Assembly (NCBI GenBank): GCA_020161535.1
Contig: JAIUNW010000002.1
Location: 372,001-436,000, forward strand
Direction of reading: 5' to 3'
DNA from: Bacteroidota bacterium
GTDB taxonomy: Bacteria; Bacteroidota; Bacteroidia; Chitinophagales; Chitinophagaceae
Length of the DNA: 64,000 nucleotides
This document shows, one piece after another, positions 1 through 10,400 of this stretch. The notes under the pieces are model-generated. The model saw nothing but the letters and a program-made list of their open reading frames with translations. It did no database searches and was not told the DNA's origin. The translations under genes were made by a program, and so were the position numbers. Position 1 is the first letter of the stretch. Every line of letters starts with the position of its first letter.

Positions 1-159
1 TCACATGATAAGAGAATTACTGTCAGGAACAGCAATGAGGTGCTGAAGAATTTCTTCGCGGAACTGTTTGCCATGGTCGTTGGTGGTTAACCGCAAACAG
101 ACGAAAGCGCGATTCGATTCCATACAACCGACTCGTTAAAGAAAATAAAAATTCGACCG
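1..159. other. Window edge, no assignable gene
   Basis: Two mutually exclusive short frames are visible. On the plus strand an open frame entering from outside the window runs to a TAA at 88-90 and could be the last 29 residues of an upstream gene. On the minus strand an ATG at 123 opens a 40-codon frame that ends with TGA at 3-1. Neither resembles a family I recognise, so I call no gene here. Confidence 0.3.
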
Positions 160-1647
160 TTATTTTTTTGTTTTGGTTGATGTAGCGCCAACCAGCAGAA
201 AATATTTCGTCAGCGCGATCTGCGCTTTGCGCAAGCTCGACAAGCGATAAAACTCATTGGCCGCATGAAAGCCTTCGTCCTCCAATGCAAAACCAAAGGG
301 GTACGCATAGATACCGAGTATCTGTTTGAACGACAACATAGCGCCCACACTTCCACCGGTTGCCAATTGCAGCGGTTCTTTACCATACACCTCTTTTAAT
401 ACGGTGGTAATGGTATTGAATTCAGGTGTATTGTTTGGCAATTGGAAAGGACTGGCATATCCCTTTGAAAATTTATAACTGACCGTGGCACCTTTTGGCA
501 GGTGTTTGTCAATATGCTTTACAATGAGGTCGATGAGTTCTTTGCCATCCTGGTTATTGACCGTGCGGCAGGTGATGCGCGCCATCGCATGACTGGGAAT
601 GATATTGGAGTGGCCTTCCGGTGCCGTATAACCGCTTTCAACACCAACGATTTCGAGCGTTGGCCGGTACCAGATTCTTTCCAGCGATGCGTAGCTGGTA
701 TCTCCGGCTTCTGCCGTGGTGCCCAGCAGTTTCATATCGTGCGCCGGGTCGTAAGGAATTTTTTTAATCATGGCCCGCTGCTCGTCTGTTATGGGAATCA
801 CTTTGTCGTAGAATCCTTCCACCGCTACGTTGCCACGCGCATCGTAAAACGAAGCCAGCAGTTGCGCCATGATCTGCGCCGAGTTGGGCGTTTTGCCGCC
901 AAACACACCTGAGTGCGCATCTGTATTGGCTGTTTTGATGGAGAATTCCAACGGTGCCGCGCCACGCATACTGAGTGTCATCGCGGGCGTTTGTTCATCA
1001 AACTGACCGTTGTCGGCATTGAGTGCATAGTCGGCTTTAAGCAGGTCTTTGTTTTGTTCGAGAAAGCTGGCGAACGACGGACTACCAATTTCTTCCATCC
1101 CCTCAAAAACATATTTGATGTTCACGGGCAGTTTTCCATCTGTTTTTAAAAAAGCTTCGGCGGTGAACAGCGCATTCACCACGCCACTCTTGTCGTCGCT
1201 TGTACCGCGGCCATACAACCGGTCGCCTTCAACCGTTGGCGTGAATGGCGGATGTATCCATTCAGCTTCTTTTACCGGTTGCACATCATAGTGTGCATAA
1301 ATCAATACCGTCGGTTTACCCGGTGCCCCCATCCAACTACCAAACACCACGGGATGCGCCTCCGTTGGAATGATCTGCGTTTTTGTGAGCCCGATCTCTT
1401 TCATTTTTTGTTCAATCCAAACGGCCGCGCGCTGCACTTCGGGTGCATAAGCAGGGATCGAAGAAATACTCGGAATGCTTGCCAGTTCCTGAAATGCTTT
1501 CAGGTGCTGGTCCGCATTGTCGTCGATGTATTTTTCGTACTGGGCGATGACATTTTTGCTGTTCTTTTTCTGCGCGTAGAGGTTGGTTGTGCAGCCCAGG
1601 ACCAAACCGGTCAGGGCCAACAGCGCGATGGTTTTAGGGGAATACAT
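160..1647 (-). CDS. M20 family dipeptidase, lipoprotein
   Basis: Zinc-dependent M20/M25/M40 family peptidase of 495 residues, probably cleaving dipeptides or short peptides in the periplasm or at the membrane. The N-terminus is a lipoprotein signal with lipobox LVLGC (Cys19). The metal and catalytic set is complete: His119 and Asp121 in YAHYDVQPV, bridging Asp151 in GRGTSDDKSG, Glu185-Glu186 in EGMEEIGS, Asp212 in NADNGQ, and a C-terminal His in GFHAANEFY. The dimerisation domain lies between these halves. It is transcribed alone, divergently from the DUF1684 gene. Family assignment is firm; the exact substrate is not visible. Confidence 0.93.
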   Translation of the reverse strand: MYSPKTIALLALTGLVLGCTTNLYAQKKNSKNVIAQYEKYIDDNADQHLKAFQELASIPSISSIPAYAPEVQRAAVWIEQKMKEIGLTKTQIIPTEAHPVVFGSWMGAPGKPTVLIYAHYDVQPVKEAEWIHPPFTPTVEGDRLYGRGTSDDKSGVVNALFTAEAFLKTDGKLPVNIKYVFEGMEEIGSPSFASFLEQNKDLLKADYALNADNGQFDEQTPAMTLSMRGAAPLEFSIKTANTDAHSGVFGGKTPNSAQIMAQLLASFYDARGNVAVEGFYDKVIPITDEQRAMIKKIPYDPAHDMKLLGTTAEAGDTSYASLERIWYRPTLEIVGVESGYTAPEGHSNIIPSHAMARITCRTVNNQDGKELIDLIVKHIDKHLPKGATVSYKFSKGYASPFQLPNNTPEFNTITTVLKEVYGKEPLQLATGGSVGAMLSFKQILGIYAYPFGFALEDEGFHAANEFYRLSSLRKAQIALTKYFLLVGATSTKTKK

Positions 1648-1742
1648 GCCGGGATGTTTCCCGGAATATACTTAATTCAACACGGATGCCGCGTTTAATA
1701 TTGAATCCAGTACATTAGTAGACTGAATAAGCATCTGCAGCA

Positions 1743-2654
1743 ATGAAACCAAGCATCTTTTTTCTGGCGATGGTAGTGGTATCGATTCTGGCCTGCAACG
1801 CGCCCGGGCAGCCATCTGCGGCCGAGAAGAAAGAATATGAAGCGGAGATCAAAACCTGGTATGCCAGCAGGGAAGCAACACTGAAAGCGCCCAACGGATG
1901 GTTGAACCTGGTGGGTTTGTTCTGGTTGAATCCGGGTAGCAATTCTTTCGGCAGCGATTCGGCAAAGCAATTGGTTTTTCCTGCGGGTAAAATCGTATCT
2001 GACGCGGGCTATTTCGAATTGCGGGGTGATACAGTTAGGTTGCACGCGCGGCCTGAAGCTGCCGTGACCATCCAGGGACAGCTAGTTAGGGATGCGGTTT
2101 TGTATCCGACGATAACGCCGAGCCCGGTACAGGTGCAATGTGGTAGCTTACGGTGGACGATCATTCAGCGTGATTCATTGCTGGGTGTGCGCCTGCGCGA
2201 CCTCGATAGCAAATTGTTAACCAACTTCAGGGGTATAGATCATTTTCCGATTGATATAAATTATCGTGTCAAAGCCCGGTTCGAAAAAGCCGATAGCCAG
2301 CGTAGCATTGCCATTACTAACGTGCTGGGACAAACGAAACCCGAGAAATCGCCGGGAACCCTGGTGTTTACGCTGAATGGAAAAGAATGTCGGCTGGATG
2401 TGTTGGTGGAGAAAGACGATTACTTTTTGATTTTTGCCGATGCGACCACCGGCCAAGACAGCTATGCCGGCGGTAGATTTCTATATGTAAAAAAAGCGGT
2501 CGGCGATGAGCAACTGGTCGTCGATTTTAATAAAGCGATTAACCCGCCTTGCGTGTTTACTCCCTATGCTACCTGTCCGTTGCCACCAGTGCAAAACCGG
2601 CTCCCCATCAGCGTACAGGCCGGTGAGAAGAAATACGGACACGACCAACAGTAA
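1743..2654 (+). CDS. DUF1684 domain lipoprotein
   Basis: A 303-residue exported protein with a lipoprotein signal (SILAC, Cys18). The body matches the DUF1684 family: an N-terminal WYASREATLKAPNGWLNLVG block, a two-sheet middle, and the very typical end with DATTGQDSYAGGRF, DFNKAINPPC and TPYATCPLPP. The biochemical role of DUF1684 is unknown. It starts 95 bases from the divergent M20 peptidase gene, so the two may share a control region. Confidence 0.9.
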   Translation: MKPSIFFLAMVVVSILACNAPGQPSAAEKKEYEAEIKTWYASREATLKAPNGWLNLVGLFWLNPGSNSFGSDSAKQLVFPAGKIVSDAGYFELRGDTVRLHARPEAAVTIQGQLVRDAVLYPTITPSPVQVQCGSLRWTIIQRDSLLGVRLRDLDSKLLTNFRGIDHFPIDINYRVKARFEKADSQRSIAITNVLGQTKPEKSPGTLVFTLNGKECRLDVLVEKDDYFLIFADATTGQDSYAGGRFLYVKKAVGDEQLVVDFNKAINPPCVFTPYATCPLPPVQNRLPISVQAGEKKYGHDQQ

Positions 2655-2748
2655 AACCTAAAATCGCCTGACTAAAATCAGTGTAGCCCCCAACTTTCGT
2701 CGGTTGCATTCGTGCAAATGGATGGTAACTTTCAGACAAATAATAACC

Positions 2749-3207
2749 ATGGAAACAAATAGTATAATTGCTGCTATCAAAGCTATTTTCAACGGCGCTG
2801 ATGAAAGAGATTGGCGCAAGGTTCGCGCGGCACTGGCCGACGATGTTTGGTTTGATTATCAATCTCTTTCTGATATCCCTGCGGCACATTTATCGGCCGA
2901 CGAAGTGGTTGATTACTGGCAAAATTTTCTTCCCGGTTTTGACAGCACCCATCACCAGTTATTTGGTTTCGACATCGAAGACAATGGTCCGCGGGCCGTG
3001 GTTCGTTTCGAAGGCAAGGTCGATCATTTTATTGGCGATAAAGCGTGGACAGTAGAAGGTGTTTACCTGGCCGAGCTGCGGCAAATAAAAGGACATTGGC
3101 AAGTCGACATGTTGCAGTTCAACCTGCAAAAGCAATCGGGCAATGCCGGTTTGGCGGCAACAGCCACAGAACGTATGCGTCCGGTCAGAACACAAACCGG
3201 TTATTAA
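2749..3207 (+). CDS. SnoaL-like / NTF2-like protein
   Basis: A 152-residue cytoplasmic protein. The sequence pattern (an N-terminal helix with AIFNGADERDWRKVRAALADD, then beta strands with VVRFEGKVDHFIG and WTVEGVYLAELR) is that of the NTF2-like superfamily, SnoaL-like branch. Members are small enzymes or ligand-binding proteins, so no reaction can be assigned. I chose the ATG at 2749; a TTG at 2704 and an ATG at 2722 would add a non-conserved N-terminus. Confidence 0.75.
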   Translation: METNSIIAAIKAIFNGADERDWRKVRAALADDVWFDYQSLSDIPAAHLSADEVVDYWQNFLPGFDSTHHQLFGFDIEDNGPRAVVRFEGKVDHFIGDKAWTVEGVYLAELRQIKGHWQVDMLQFNLQKQSGNAGLAATATERMRPVRTQTGY

Positions 3208-3224
3208 AGATTGGATTCCTGCAC

Positions 3225-4046
3225 TTAGAGATCACGTTGGTAGAACAAATAGAAGGAGAGCAGCCAGGTAATAATAACGAGTATTACCGTGTACACGATA
3301 TGTGGGTGCACTAACGCAAGTGCATGTTTATAACCTTCTTCGTTAATCCGGTTCATAAAAGCTGGCGGCGGAATGATTCGGTCAGAAATCTCCAACGGTA
3401 GAAAGCGACCCAAATCAGTTTCCCCCAGCTTGTATTTGAGTAAACCGACCAGCAGGTTTTCGACGATAAAACTGTAGAACAGGAAAACGGCCAATGCAAT
3501 AAATGATTTTCGCACCAGCAGGCCGATCAAAAAAGCAATGGATAACTGCGAAAAAGTTTGCAAGCCAAACAACAACACATAATACAAAAGTGCTGTTTTG
3601 CTGGCCGCGGGGTCAGTGGTTTGCGTATACCCCATCACAAAGGCTGTTAGCGCGTAAATGAGCGTAAGTATCATCGTTATAATGATAACATCAATCATTT
3701 TGGCCAGCATGAATTGTTGCCGGCTCCAGCCGTCGATGATATTCTGGCGATGGGTTTTATACGTGAATTCATTGGTGATTAACATGATCACCAGCACAGA
3801 GGGCAGAAATACAAAAACAGAAGAAAAGAAGGCCGAGGTGCGCCATACTTCCGGAAAAGAAAACGGCTCGCCGATAAACAGGGCCAACACCTGGCCGGCG
3901 CCCGATTGCCGTTCTACCAATTCAAGAAATCCCTGCAGAAAAATATAGTTGATGCCGGGATAACTAACGAGGCAAATGCCAACGAGTAGCCAGAACGCAG
4001 GGTAACGCTTTAGTTTGAGCCATTCGGTTTTCAGCAAGTTCATCAT
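3225..4046 (-). CDS. ABC-2 type transporter permease
   Basis: A 273-residue integral membrane protein with about six hydrophobic segments, starting MMNLLKTEWLKLKRYPAFW. The cytoplasmic start followed by a first membrane span near residue 20, and the segment FTYKTHRQNIIDGWSR, are typical of ABC-2 permeases of the exporter (NatB/CcmB-like) type. It lies 21 bases downstream of the ATPase gene and is the last gene of a minus-strand unit with the ATPase and the FadN-like enzyme. The cargo cannot be read from the sequence. Confidence 0.85.
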   Translation of the reverse strand: MMNLLKTEWLKLKRYPAFWLLVGICLVSYPGINYIFLQGFLELVERQSGAGQVLALFIGEPFSFPEVWRTSAFFSSVFVFLPSVLVIMLITNEFTYKTHRQNIIDGWSRQQFMLAKMIDVIIITMILTLIYALTAFVMGYTQTTDPAASKTALLYYVLLFGLQTFSQLSIAFLIGLLVRKSFIALAVFLFYSFIVENLLVGLLKYKLGETDLGRFLPLEISDRIIPPPAFMNRINEEGYKHALALVHPHIVYTVILVIITWLLSFYLFYQRDL

Positions 4047-4067
4047 GCTTCTGAGATAAGTTTAACG

Positions 4068-4970
4068 TTATTCCTGCGTCAGTTCAAAAAACCTCGTTTC
4101 CAGTTTTTTCTTTTTGAGCGCGAGGTATTTCAACACCTGCTGGTTTTCCCAGCAAAAGCGATTGATGGCCATGGTGTCGGCCGCGCCTTTGGCAAAATGC
4201 AGTTGCAGGCTGCCATCCTGTAATTGCAACTGTTGCAATTGCGGAAAGCGATCCTGCCCCGCCCAAAGACTTTGCAAGGCTTCCATATCATCGGCGGCGA
4301 TTTCAACTACATCTTCGTCTGACAACACATCTTCTACCGGGCCTTCGGTTATCAGGCTGCCGGTTTTCAGGATGGCCACATGGGTACAAACTTTTTCTAC
4401 TTCATCGAGCAGGTGGCTGGCCATGATGATGGTATGCCCATCGGCATTCAATTGTTTCATCAGCGAGCGTATCTCCGCAATGCCATTGGGATCGAGCCCG
4501 TTGCTGGGCTCATCGAGTACCAGCACTTTAGGATCACCCAGTAAACTACCGGCGATGGCTAAACGCTGTTTCATGCCCAAACTATAGGTAGAAAAACGGC
4601 TGTTTCGACGTTCGTATAAATTCACGCGCCGCAGGGCTTTTTCAATACCCGCCTCACTGCCACGGCCGCTGATGCTGTGGGTGATGCGCAGGTTATTGGT
4701 CGCACTTAAGTAGTGATAAAAATTAGGCGTTTCCAACAAGGAGCCAATATCCTTTCGCGGGTGCGCCCGCTCATTGCCTGCAAACCAACGATAGTGACCC
4801 GCATCAGCACTGAGTACATTGAGTACAATACTGAGCAGGGTGGTTTTGCCACTGCCATTGGGGCCGAGAACACCATAGATTGACCCCTGCGGGATCGATA
4901 GGCTCACGCCTTTCAATGCTTGTACCCGGCCATAAGATTTCTGAATACCCTCCAGTTCAAGAACCGTCAT
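4068..4970 (-). CDS. ABC transporter ATP-binding protein
   Basis: A 300-residue ATPase with Walker A GPNGSGKTT (36-44), signature SLGMKQR (about 130-136), Walker B VLVLDEP (149-155) and D-loop SNGLDP. A 70-residue C-terminal extension follows the nucleotide-binding domain. It is the energy-coupling partner of the permease just downstream (3225-4046). The start codon lies only 4 bases after the stop of the FadN-like gene, so the three genes very probably form one operon. Confidence 0.93.
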   Translation of the reverse strand: MTVLELEGIQKSYGRVQALKGVSLSIPQGSIYGVLGPNGSGKTTLLSIVLNVLSADAGHYRWFAGNERAHPRKDIGSLLETPNFYHYLSATNNLRITHSISGRGSEAGIEKALRRVNLYERRNSRFSTYSLGMKQRLAIAGSLLGDPKVLVLDEPSNGLDPNGIAEIRSLMKQLNADGHTIIMASHLLDEVEKVCTHVAILKTGSLITEGPVEDVLSDEDVVEIAADDMEALQSLWAGQDRFPQLQQLQLQDGSLQLHFAKGAADTMAINRFCWENQQVLKYLALKKKKLETRFFELTQE

Positions 4971-4974
4971 GGCC

Positions 4975-7353
4975 CTAATTTCGGATGGGTTTTCCAGTTT
5001 TCAATACACTTTGTAATCTTTCGAGGGTTTTCTTTTCGCCACAGAGTTGGAGAAAGGCCTCGCGCTCCAGGTCGAGCAGGTATTGTTCGCTAACAAGGCT
5101 GGGTTCACTCAGGTCGCCACCACACATTACATAGGCGAGTTTCCTGGCCACAAAGGCATCGTACTCGCTGGCATAATTGGCGCGTACCATACCATTGATG
5201 CCGGTCAGCACAGTGCCCAGTCCGCTGCGCCCCAATACCTTAATATCGGTGCGTTGTACAGGAGTGATATAACCACTGTCAAATATCTCAATCACCGATC
5301 GCTTTGCTTCCAAAATGCGGCGGCCCTGGTTCATGACAACTTCATCGTGCCCCTTGCGCAATATGCCAATATCGAATGCTTCAAACGCCGAGGTGGCCAC
5401 TTTGGCCGTCGCCACAGTGAAGAAACGATTCTTCAACGGAATGGTTTCGGGCTCGTCTTCCTGAATTTCGTCTGATGCCCGCAACGCAAATTCTTTGGTT
5501 CCACCACCGCCTGGAATCAACCCAACACCGAGCTCTACCAGGCCGACATAGGTTTCGGCTGCCGCACAAACTTTATCGCTGTGCAAACTGAGTTCGCAGG
5601 CGCCGCCCAAAGTGAGCGCATGCGGCGCTACCACCACCGGTATAGATGAATACCGTGCGCGCATCATGGTTTGCTGAAACTGGCGTACCGCCATATCGAG
5701 TTCATCAAATTCCTGTTCTATCGCAAACATGAAGATCATGCCCACATTGGCACCGGCACTAAAATTGGCGCTGTCGTTTGCAATTACCAGCCCCTTGTAT
5801 TTTTCTTCGGCCAGCGAAATCGATTTTTGGATGCCTTCCAGCACCTCGCCACCAATCGTGCCCATCTTGGTATTCCATTCCAGGCCAATGACATCATCGC
5901 CCAAATGATAGGTGCGGCAAGCGGCATTTTTCCAGACGGTTTGGTCTTCGAAGTTTTTCATCACAATGAAGGCCTCTGAACCAGGTATGCTTTTGTACGA
6001 CTTGCTACTAACGTCGTAGTACAAACGCTTCCCTTTCTCCACTTTATAAAATGTTTTGAAACCACCGGCCAACATTTCGTCTACCCAGGGTGCAACGCTG
6101 AAACCGGCCTGCTTCATGGCATTCACGGTTTTCTCCACACCCAAAACATCCCAGCTTTCAAAGGCGCCAATTTCCCAACCAAAGCCGGCCATCATGGCAT
6201 CGTCAATGCGATATAGTTCGTCAGAGATTTCCGGAATGCGGTGCGAGATATAGGAAAAAAGGCCGTAATGAAACAGGCGATAAAACTCACCGGCTTTGTC
6301 GCTGCCATTAACGAGCATGGGTAAACGCTGCTTCAGGTCATCAACCGGTTTTGTGGCTTCAAGCGTAGCAAATTTCGATTTTACCCGCGGGCCATATTCC
6401 ATGGTCTGCAGGTGGAGGGTTAGAATTTCTTTTTCGCCTCCCGTGCCCTTCGTTTTTTTGAAAAAGCCCTGACCGGTTTTGTCGCCCAGCCAGTTATTGG
6501 TCACCATTTTATCAAGCCAGGCGGGTATCGCGAATATATTCCGTTGCTCATCGTTGGGGCAATTGTCGGCTACGCCCTTGGCTACTTTTACCAGGGTGTC
6601 GATGCCTACCACATCGGCTGTTCTGAAAGTGGCTGATTTGGGTCGGCCGATCACGGGACCAGTAAGCGCGTCTACCTCATCGATGCTGAGGCCCAGCTTG
6701 TCGACCAATTGAAAAATCGACATGATGCCAAATACACCAATGCGGTTGGCGATAAAAGCCGGCGTGTCTTTGCACAGCACTGTTGTTTTGCCGAGTTGCA
6801 CGCTGCCGAAATCCATGAAGAAATCGATCACCCATTTTTCGGTATAAGGGGTGGGTATCACTTCCAACAGTCGCAGGTAACGCGGCGGATTGAAAAAGTG
6901 CGTGCCACAGAAATGTTTTTTGAAATCGTCTGAGCGGCCTTCGGCCATTAAGTGGATGGGAATACCTGATGTATTGGAACTTACCAGGGTACCGGGTTTA
7001 CGGAATTGCTCTACCTGCTCGAAAATAATTTTCTTGATATCCAGCCTTTCCACCACCACTTCAATGATCCAGTCGCAACCGGCAATCTCTTTCATGTTGT
7101 CGGTGAAGTTGCCGGTGCTGATTTTTTTCAGCGCGGCGGGTGTGTAGAGGGGAGAAGGGTTCGACTTAACAGCCGCTGCCAGCGCATCGTTCACCAGTTT
7201 ATTGCGGAGGTTTTTATCTGTACTGTCAACCGCTTCTTTGGGAACCATGTCGAGCAACAATACCGGTATACCGGCGCCCGCTAAAAGACAGGCTATGCGC
7301 GATCCCATGATGCCGCTTCCCAATACGGCCGTTTTGCGGATGGTTCTTATCAT
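4975..7353 (-). CDS. 3-hydroxyacyl-CoA dehydrogenase / enoyl-CoA hydratase
   Basis: Bifunctional fatty-acid beta-oxidation enzyme of 792 residues in the FadN order: dehydrogenase first, crotonase second. The Rossmann motif GSGIMGSRIACLLAGAG sits at the N-terminus and the catalytic His lies in GTHFFNPPRYLRLLEVIPT. In the C-terminal part the oxyanion-hole and acid residues are intact (GGACELSLHSD, VELGVGLIPGGGGT), so both activities should be present. In relatives this gene usually travels with a thiolase and an acyl-CoA dehydrogenase; here it is followed by an ABC exporter pair instead. A palindrome directly upstream suggests repressor control. Confidence 0.93.
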   Translation of the reverse strand: MIRTIRKTAVLGSGIMGSRIACLLAGAGIPVLLLDMVPKEAVDSTDKNLRNKLVNDALAAAVKSNPSPLYTPAALKKISTGNFTDNMKEIAGCDWIIEVVVERLDIKKIIFEQVEQFRKPGTLVSSNTSGIPIHLMAEGRSDDFKKHFCGTHFFNPPRYLRLLEVIPTPYTEKWVIDFFMDFGSVQLGKTTVLCKDTPAFIANRIGVFGIMSIFQLVDKLGLSIDEVDALTGPVIGRPKSATFRTADVVGIDTLVKVAKGVADNCPNDEQRNIFAIPAWLDKMVTNNWLGDKTGQGFFKKTKGTGGEKEILTLHLQTMEYGPRVKSKFATLEATKPVDDLKQRLPMLVNGSDKAGEFYRLFHYGLFSYISHRIPEISDELYRIDDAMMAGFGWEIGAFESWDVLGVEKTVNAMKQAGFSVAPWVDEMLAGGFKTFYKVEKGKRLYYDVSSKSYKSIPGSEAFIVMKNFEDQTVWKNAACRTYHLGDDVIGLEWNTKMGTIGGEVLEGIQKSISLAEEKYKGLVIANDSANFSAGANVGMIFMFAIEQEFDELDMAVRQFQQTMMRARYSSIPVVVAPHALTLGGACELSLHSDKVCAAAETYVGLVELGVGLIPGGGGTKEFALRASDEIQEDEPETIPLKNRFFTVATAKVATSAFEAFDIGILRKGHDEVVMNQGRRILEAKRSVIEIFDSGYITPVQRTDIKVLGRSGLGTVLTGINGMVRANYASEYDAFVARKLAYVMCGGDLSEPSLVSEQYLLDLEREAFLQLCGEKKTLERLQSVLKTGKPIRN

Positions 7354-7363
7354 ATAACAAGTT

Positions 7364-7389
7364 AAATTAGTTAGTTAAACAACTAATTT
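7364..7389. promoter_or_regulatory. Palindromic operator-like site
   Basis: Perfect inverted repeat with 9-bp arms AAATTAGTT and AACTAATTT and an 8-base spacer, 11 to 36 bases upstream of the FadN-like start codon. Size and AT-richness are like TetR or MarR family operators (known for fatty-acid degradation genes; inference here). It lies just downstream of a TAnnTTTG box, so a bound protein would block transcription start. Confidence 0.6.
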
Positions 7390-7392
7390 AAA

Positions 7393-7400
7393 CAAATCTA
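7393..7400 (-). promoter_or_regulatory. Promoter -7 box of FadN-like operon
   Basis: On the minus strand this reads TAGATTTG, an exact match to the Bacteroidetes -7 consensus TAnnTTTG. No clear -33 TTG is present 19-21 bases further upstream, so the assignment rests on the single box and its position 40 bases before the start codon. Confidence 0.5.
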
Positions 7401-7411
7401 CAAAAAACAGG

Positions 7412-10400
7412 TTAATCTTCCAGCATACTCGCGGGCAGGGAGAGATCTTTCATTTCGCGGCGGTATTTCTTCTCCACCTTCTTATTGCCTTTAATGCCCA
7501 TGGTGGTCATAAGGCCGCTGGCGGCAATTTTTCCCCAGTAATTGAAAATAGATTTATTGCGCATGCGCTCGCGAAATACCAGGCCGGTTTTGCTGTTTTT
7601 ATCGCGCAAAAAGAGATTGGCCGCCCAACTAAGAAATTTTCTTTTTTGGTTTTGTTTGTACAAGCTCATGTTCAACGCGTGGTATTTCATGTCCATTTTT
7701 CCATAAGCCAGGTAGTCGTTGGCCTTTACCCGCAGGGTCAGTGAATCGAGCATGCCTCTTTCGATGTGTACCCCAAACATCGGCGTCAGGAGGGGGGCCA
7801 GGGCATTGAAAGGCATTTTACCCAATCTTGCCAGCATATAAAACCCTTTGAGGCTATCGGCATAGGATTCCGCAAAATTCAGTCGCAGGTCGCCTTCGTC
7901 CATTAATTGGGCATGCGCCATAATGCGCAAACTATCGGTTGGACCAATATCATAATTGCGCGCATAGCGGATATTGGCGTTCAGCTTGCTGAACCAAATG
8001 CTGCCTTCCTGGCCGTTCTTTTCATTGATTTCGTTGTAGCGGATATAACCATTGTCGAGCACAATGCGATCTGCATTCACCATCAGGGGAATATTTACAA
8101 GGGCACCGGCCAGCAGCGGCCGGTAACGCACCGTGTCGTTCGGGTATCGTTTATCACGTTCTACCAACAAGCGCATATCTTTCACCGCCAACTGACCCAG
8201 TTTCCAGGCCGTATCTACCACGAGGGGAATCATTTCATAATTACTGATTTCGCCAGCACCGGTTTGTAATTGTATAAAATCTTTTTGCACCATCGCTGCG
8301 CGGAAAAAACTGTCGCGCGTAAGCGAAGAAGTCCACTGTAAACTGTCGAAGCTGATTCGCTTTCTGCCGGCGTCAACGGTTAGTCCGCTGGTCACCATGG
8401 TGCGATCTCCTTTTTGGTAATACAACCTTCCCGCCGCCAGTTGTAGGTGCGGCAGACTGGAAAGCATGCGTTTCAAAGAGTCTTTACTGGTATTGAGCCG
8501 GAAACTTTTTTCGAGTGTTCCACTGATATTGTGCAGTGAAATATTTTTTACACCATCGTCGAGATCAAGGCTGCCGCCGGTAAGTTGCAGTTTTTCCAAT
8601 TGCGTGATCAGCGGTGTTTGGGGTTTGAGTTGTATGGGTCCGGTCGACAAAGTAAGGGCCGGCAATTGCAACTTGAATTTGTTTTGCTCGGAGAAAAGAT
8701 CGCGTACATCCATGTCCAGGCCATTGGTTTCCACTCCGTCGGGTTTCACATGCACTTGGTGTATCTTAATATTGCCGCCGTTTACCGAAGCCAGTTGCCG
8801 GTTGCCGGTATCTGTTTCGCGACTGAGGGCCAGTTGCGGGTCAATCAGTTGTATGGTTGGCAGATCAATGGTTTTTCTTTTGCGCGTGTCGTCGGTATCG
8901 GGCGCTGATTTATTGCGCAACAAAGCCTTTACCACCGGTTGCCGTATCACTACCTGGTGCAGGCTGGGCAATATGTCTTTGCTATTGTATAGTTTCAATT
9001 GTAATTGCATCGATGCCGCAGCGATCGATGCATTCACCCCGGCACTGTTGAGCGCAAAAGCTACTTGCTGAATAAAAGTTTCTTCGTAATTGCTGATCAG
9101 GTATTTCCCGGTACTGGCATGTATGTGATTGATGCCGAGGTTCAATTTGCCGCCACTGAGTCGTAGACTGTCCCAGCGCCAGCGATCATTGCCCTGTGCC
9201 AGGTGACTCAGGCGTAAGCTATCGGTTGTGGTGCGCAAACTAAATCCTTCACCTTCTATATTGATTGAGAATTGACCAGCGTTGATATTGCGCACTATAT
9301 CGGCTTTCTTTTTGGCCGCGGTATCTGGCTTTTTGTTTTTTCCGGGCAATTTAACATAGAGTTCACCGCTCCTGATTTCCAAATGTCGAAGCAGGGTTGA
9401 GTCTTGCCGGTTCAATAGGGCGGTCGTATTGATATCATATGCCTGTAATTGCCGCACATTGAATCGCATATTGCCATCGATGCTGCGGCCTTTTGCATTT
9501 CCGGCAAAAAAACTTTTGTGTTCATACCGAACATCGCGACAATCGATCCACATATTCGGCAACCGGATGGCCAGTTGGGGTAAACTGAAATTGTTTTTTC
9601 CTTCAAATATATCTTCGAGGCGTTCGCTGTTAATGGCTGTGTGACTATTGATAATCGCATTAAAATGTTCAGTGCTGATCAACGGGTTTTTTTCCCCTTC
9701 ACGGTGCACATACATGGAGGCATCTTCAATGCGCAGCTTGCCGATGTCCATTTTTTCGGACAATTTCTTCTGGAACTTCGACCAACGGAATCCTGACCTG
9801 ACTTTTCTTTTACCCGGAAGAATAATGTAAGCAGTAGGCGATGTCAATACCAATTCTTTTGCATGCAGCTTGCCCGCTACCAGGTCTTCAATGGCAATGC
9901 CTTTCAACGCCACTGACCTGATATCAATCTTGTTTTTGCCGTACTTGGTTGGTTTTAACGAATGCAGAAAATACCCTTTCAATATAAGGTCGTTGCCAAC
10001 GATGTTCAATTCGTTGAAACCCGACTGAAACGTGCGACTGCTGTCAGACTCCAAAAAGGCCTTCACCTTTAATTGAAGCTCATCCAGTTGTACCCGTTGC
10101 GGCAGGTTCTTGTCAACCAGCAATTGCTTTACCAGCAATTCATCACCCTTGATCTGCAGGGTTTCTTTGCCGCGCCGGGTATGCGTATTGCCAACAAACT
10201 CAATTTCGTGTATGGATAACCGTTTGACCAGTATCGGCCCGATCACGTCAAAAATATTGCCGCCGGGTTTGCTCTTAACACTGTCTTTGTTTTTCTTCAA
10301 ACTGAAATTATCAGAAGAAAAATAACCTTTGGAAGCACTCAACGAACCCAGCTCCACGCGGCCCTTGGTCAACAGGCTGTTCCAATTCAAGGAATCGATT

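Noticed and set aside
502..1291. Several plus-strand frames of 78-136 codons
   Set aside because: They are antisense to the M20 peptidase, whose metal-binding residues are all intact; no signal or motif supports them.
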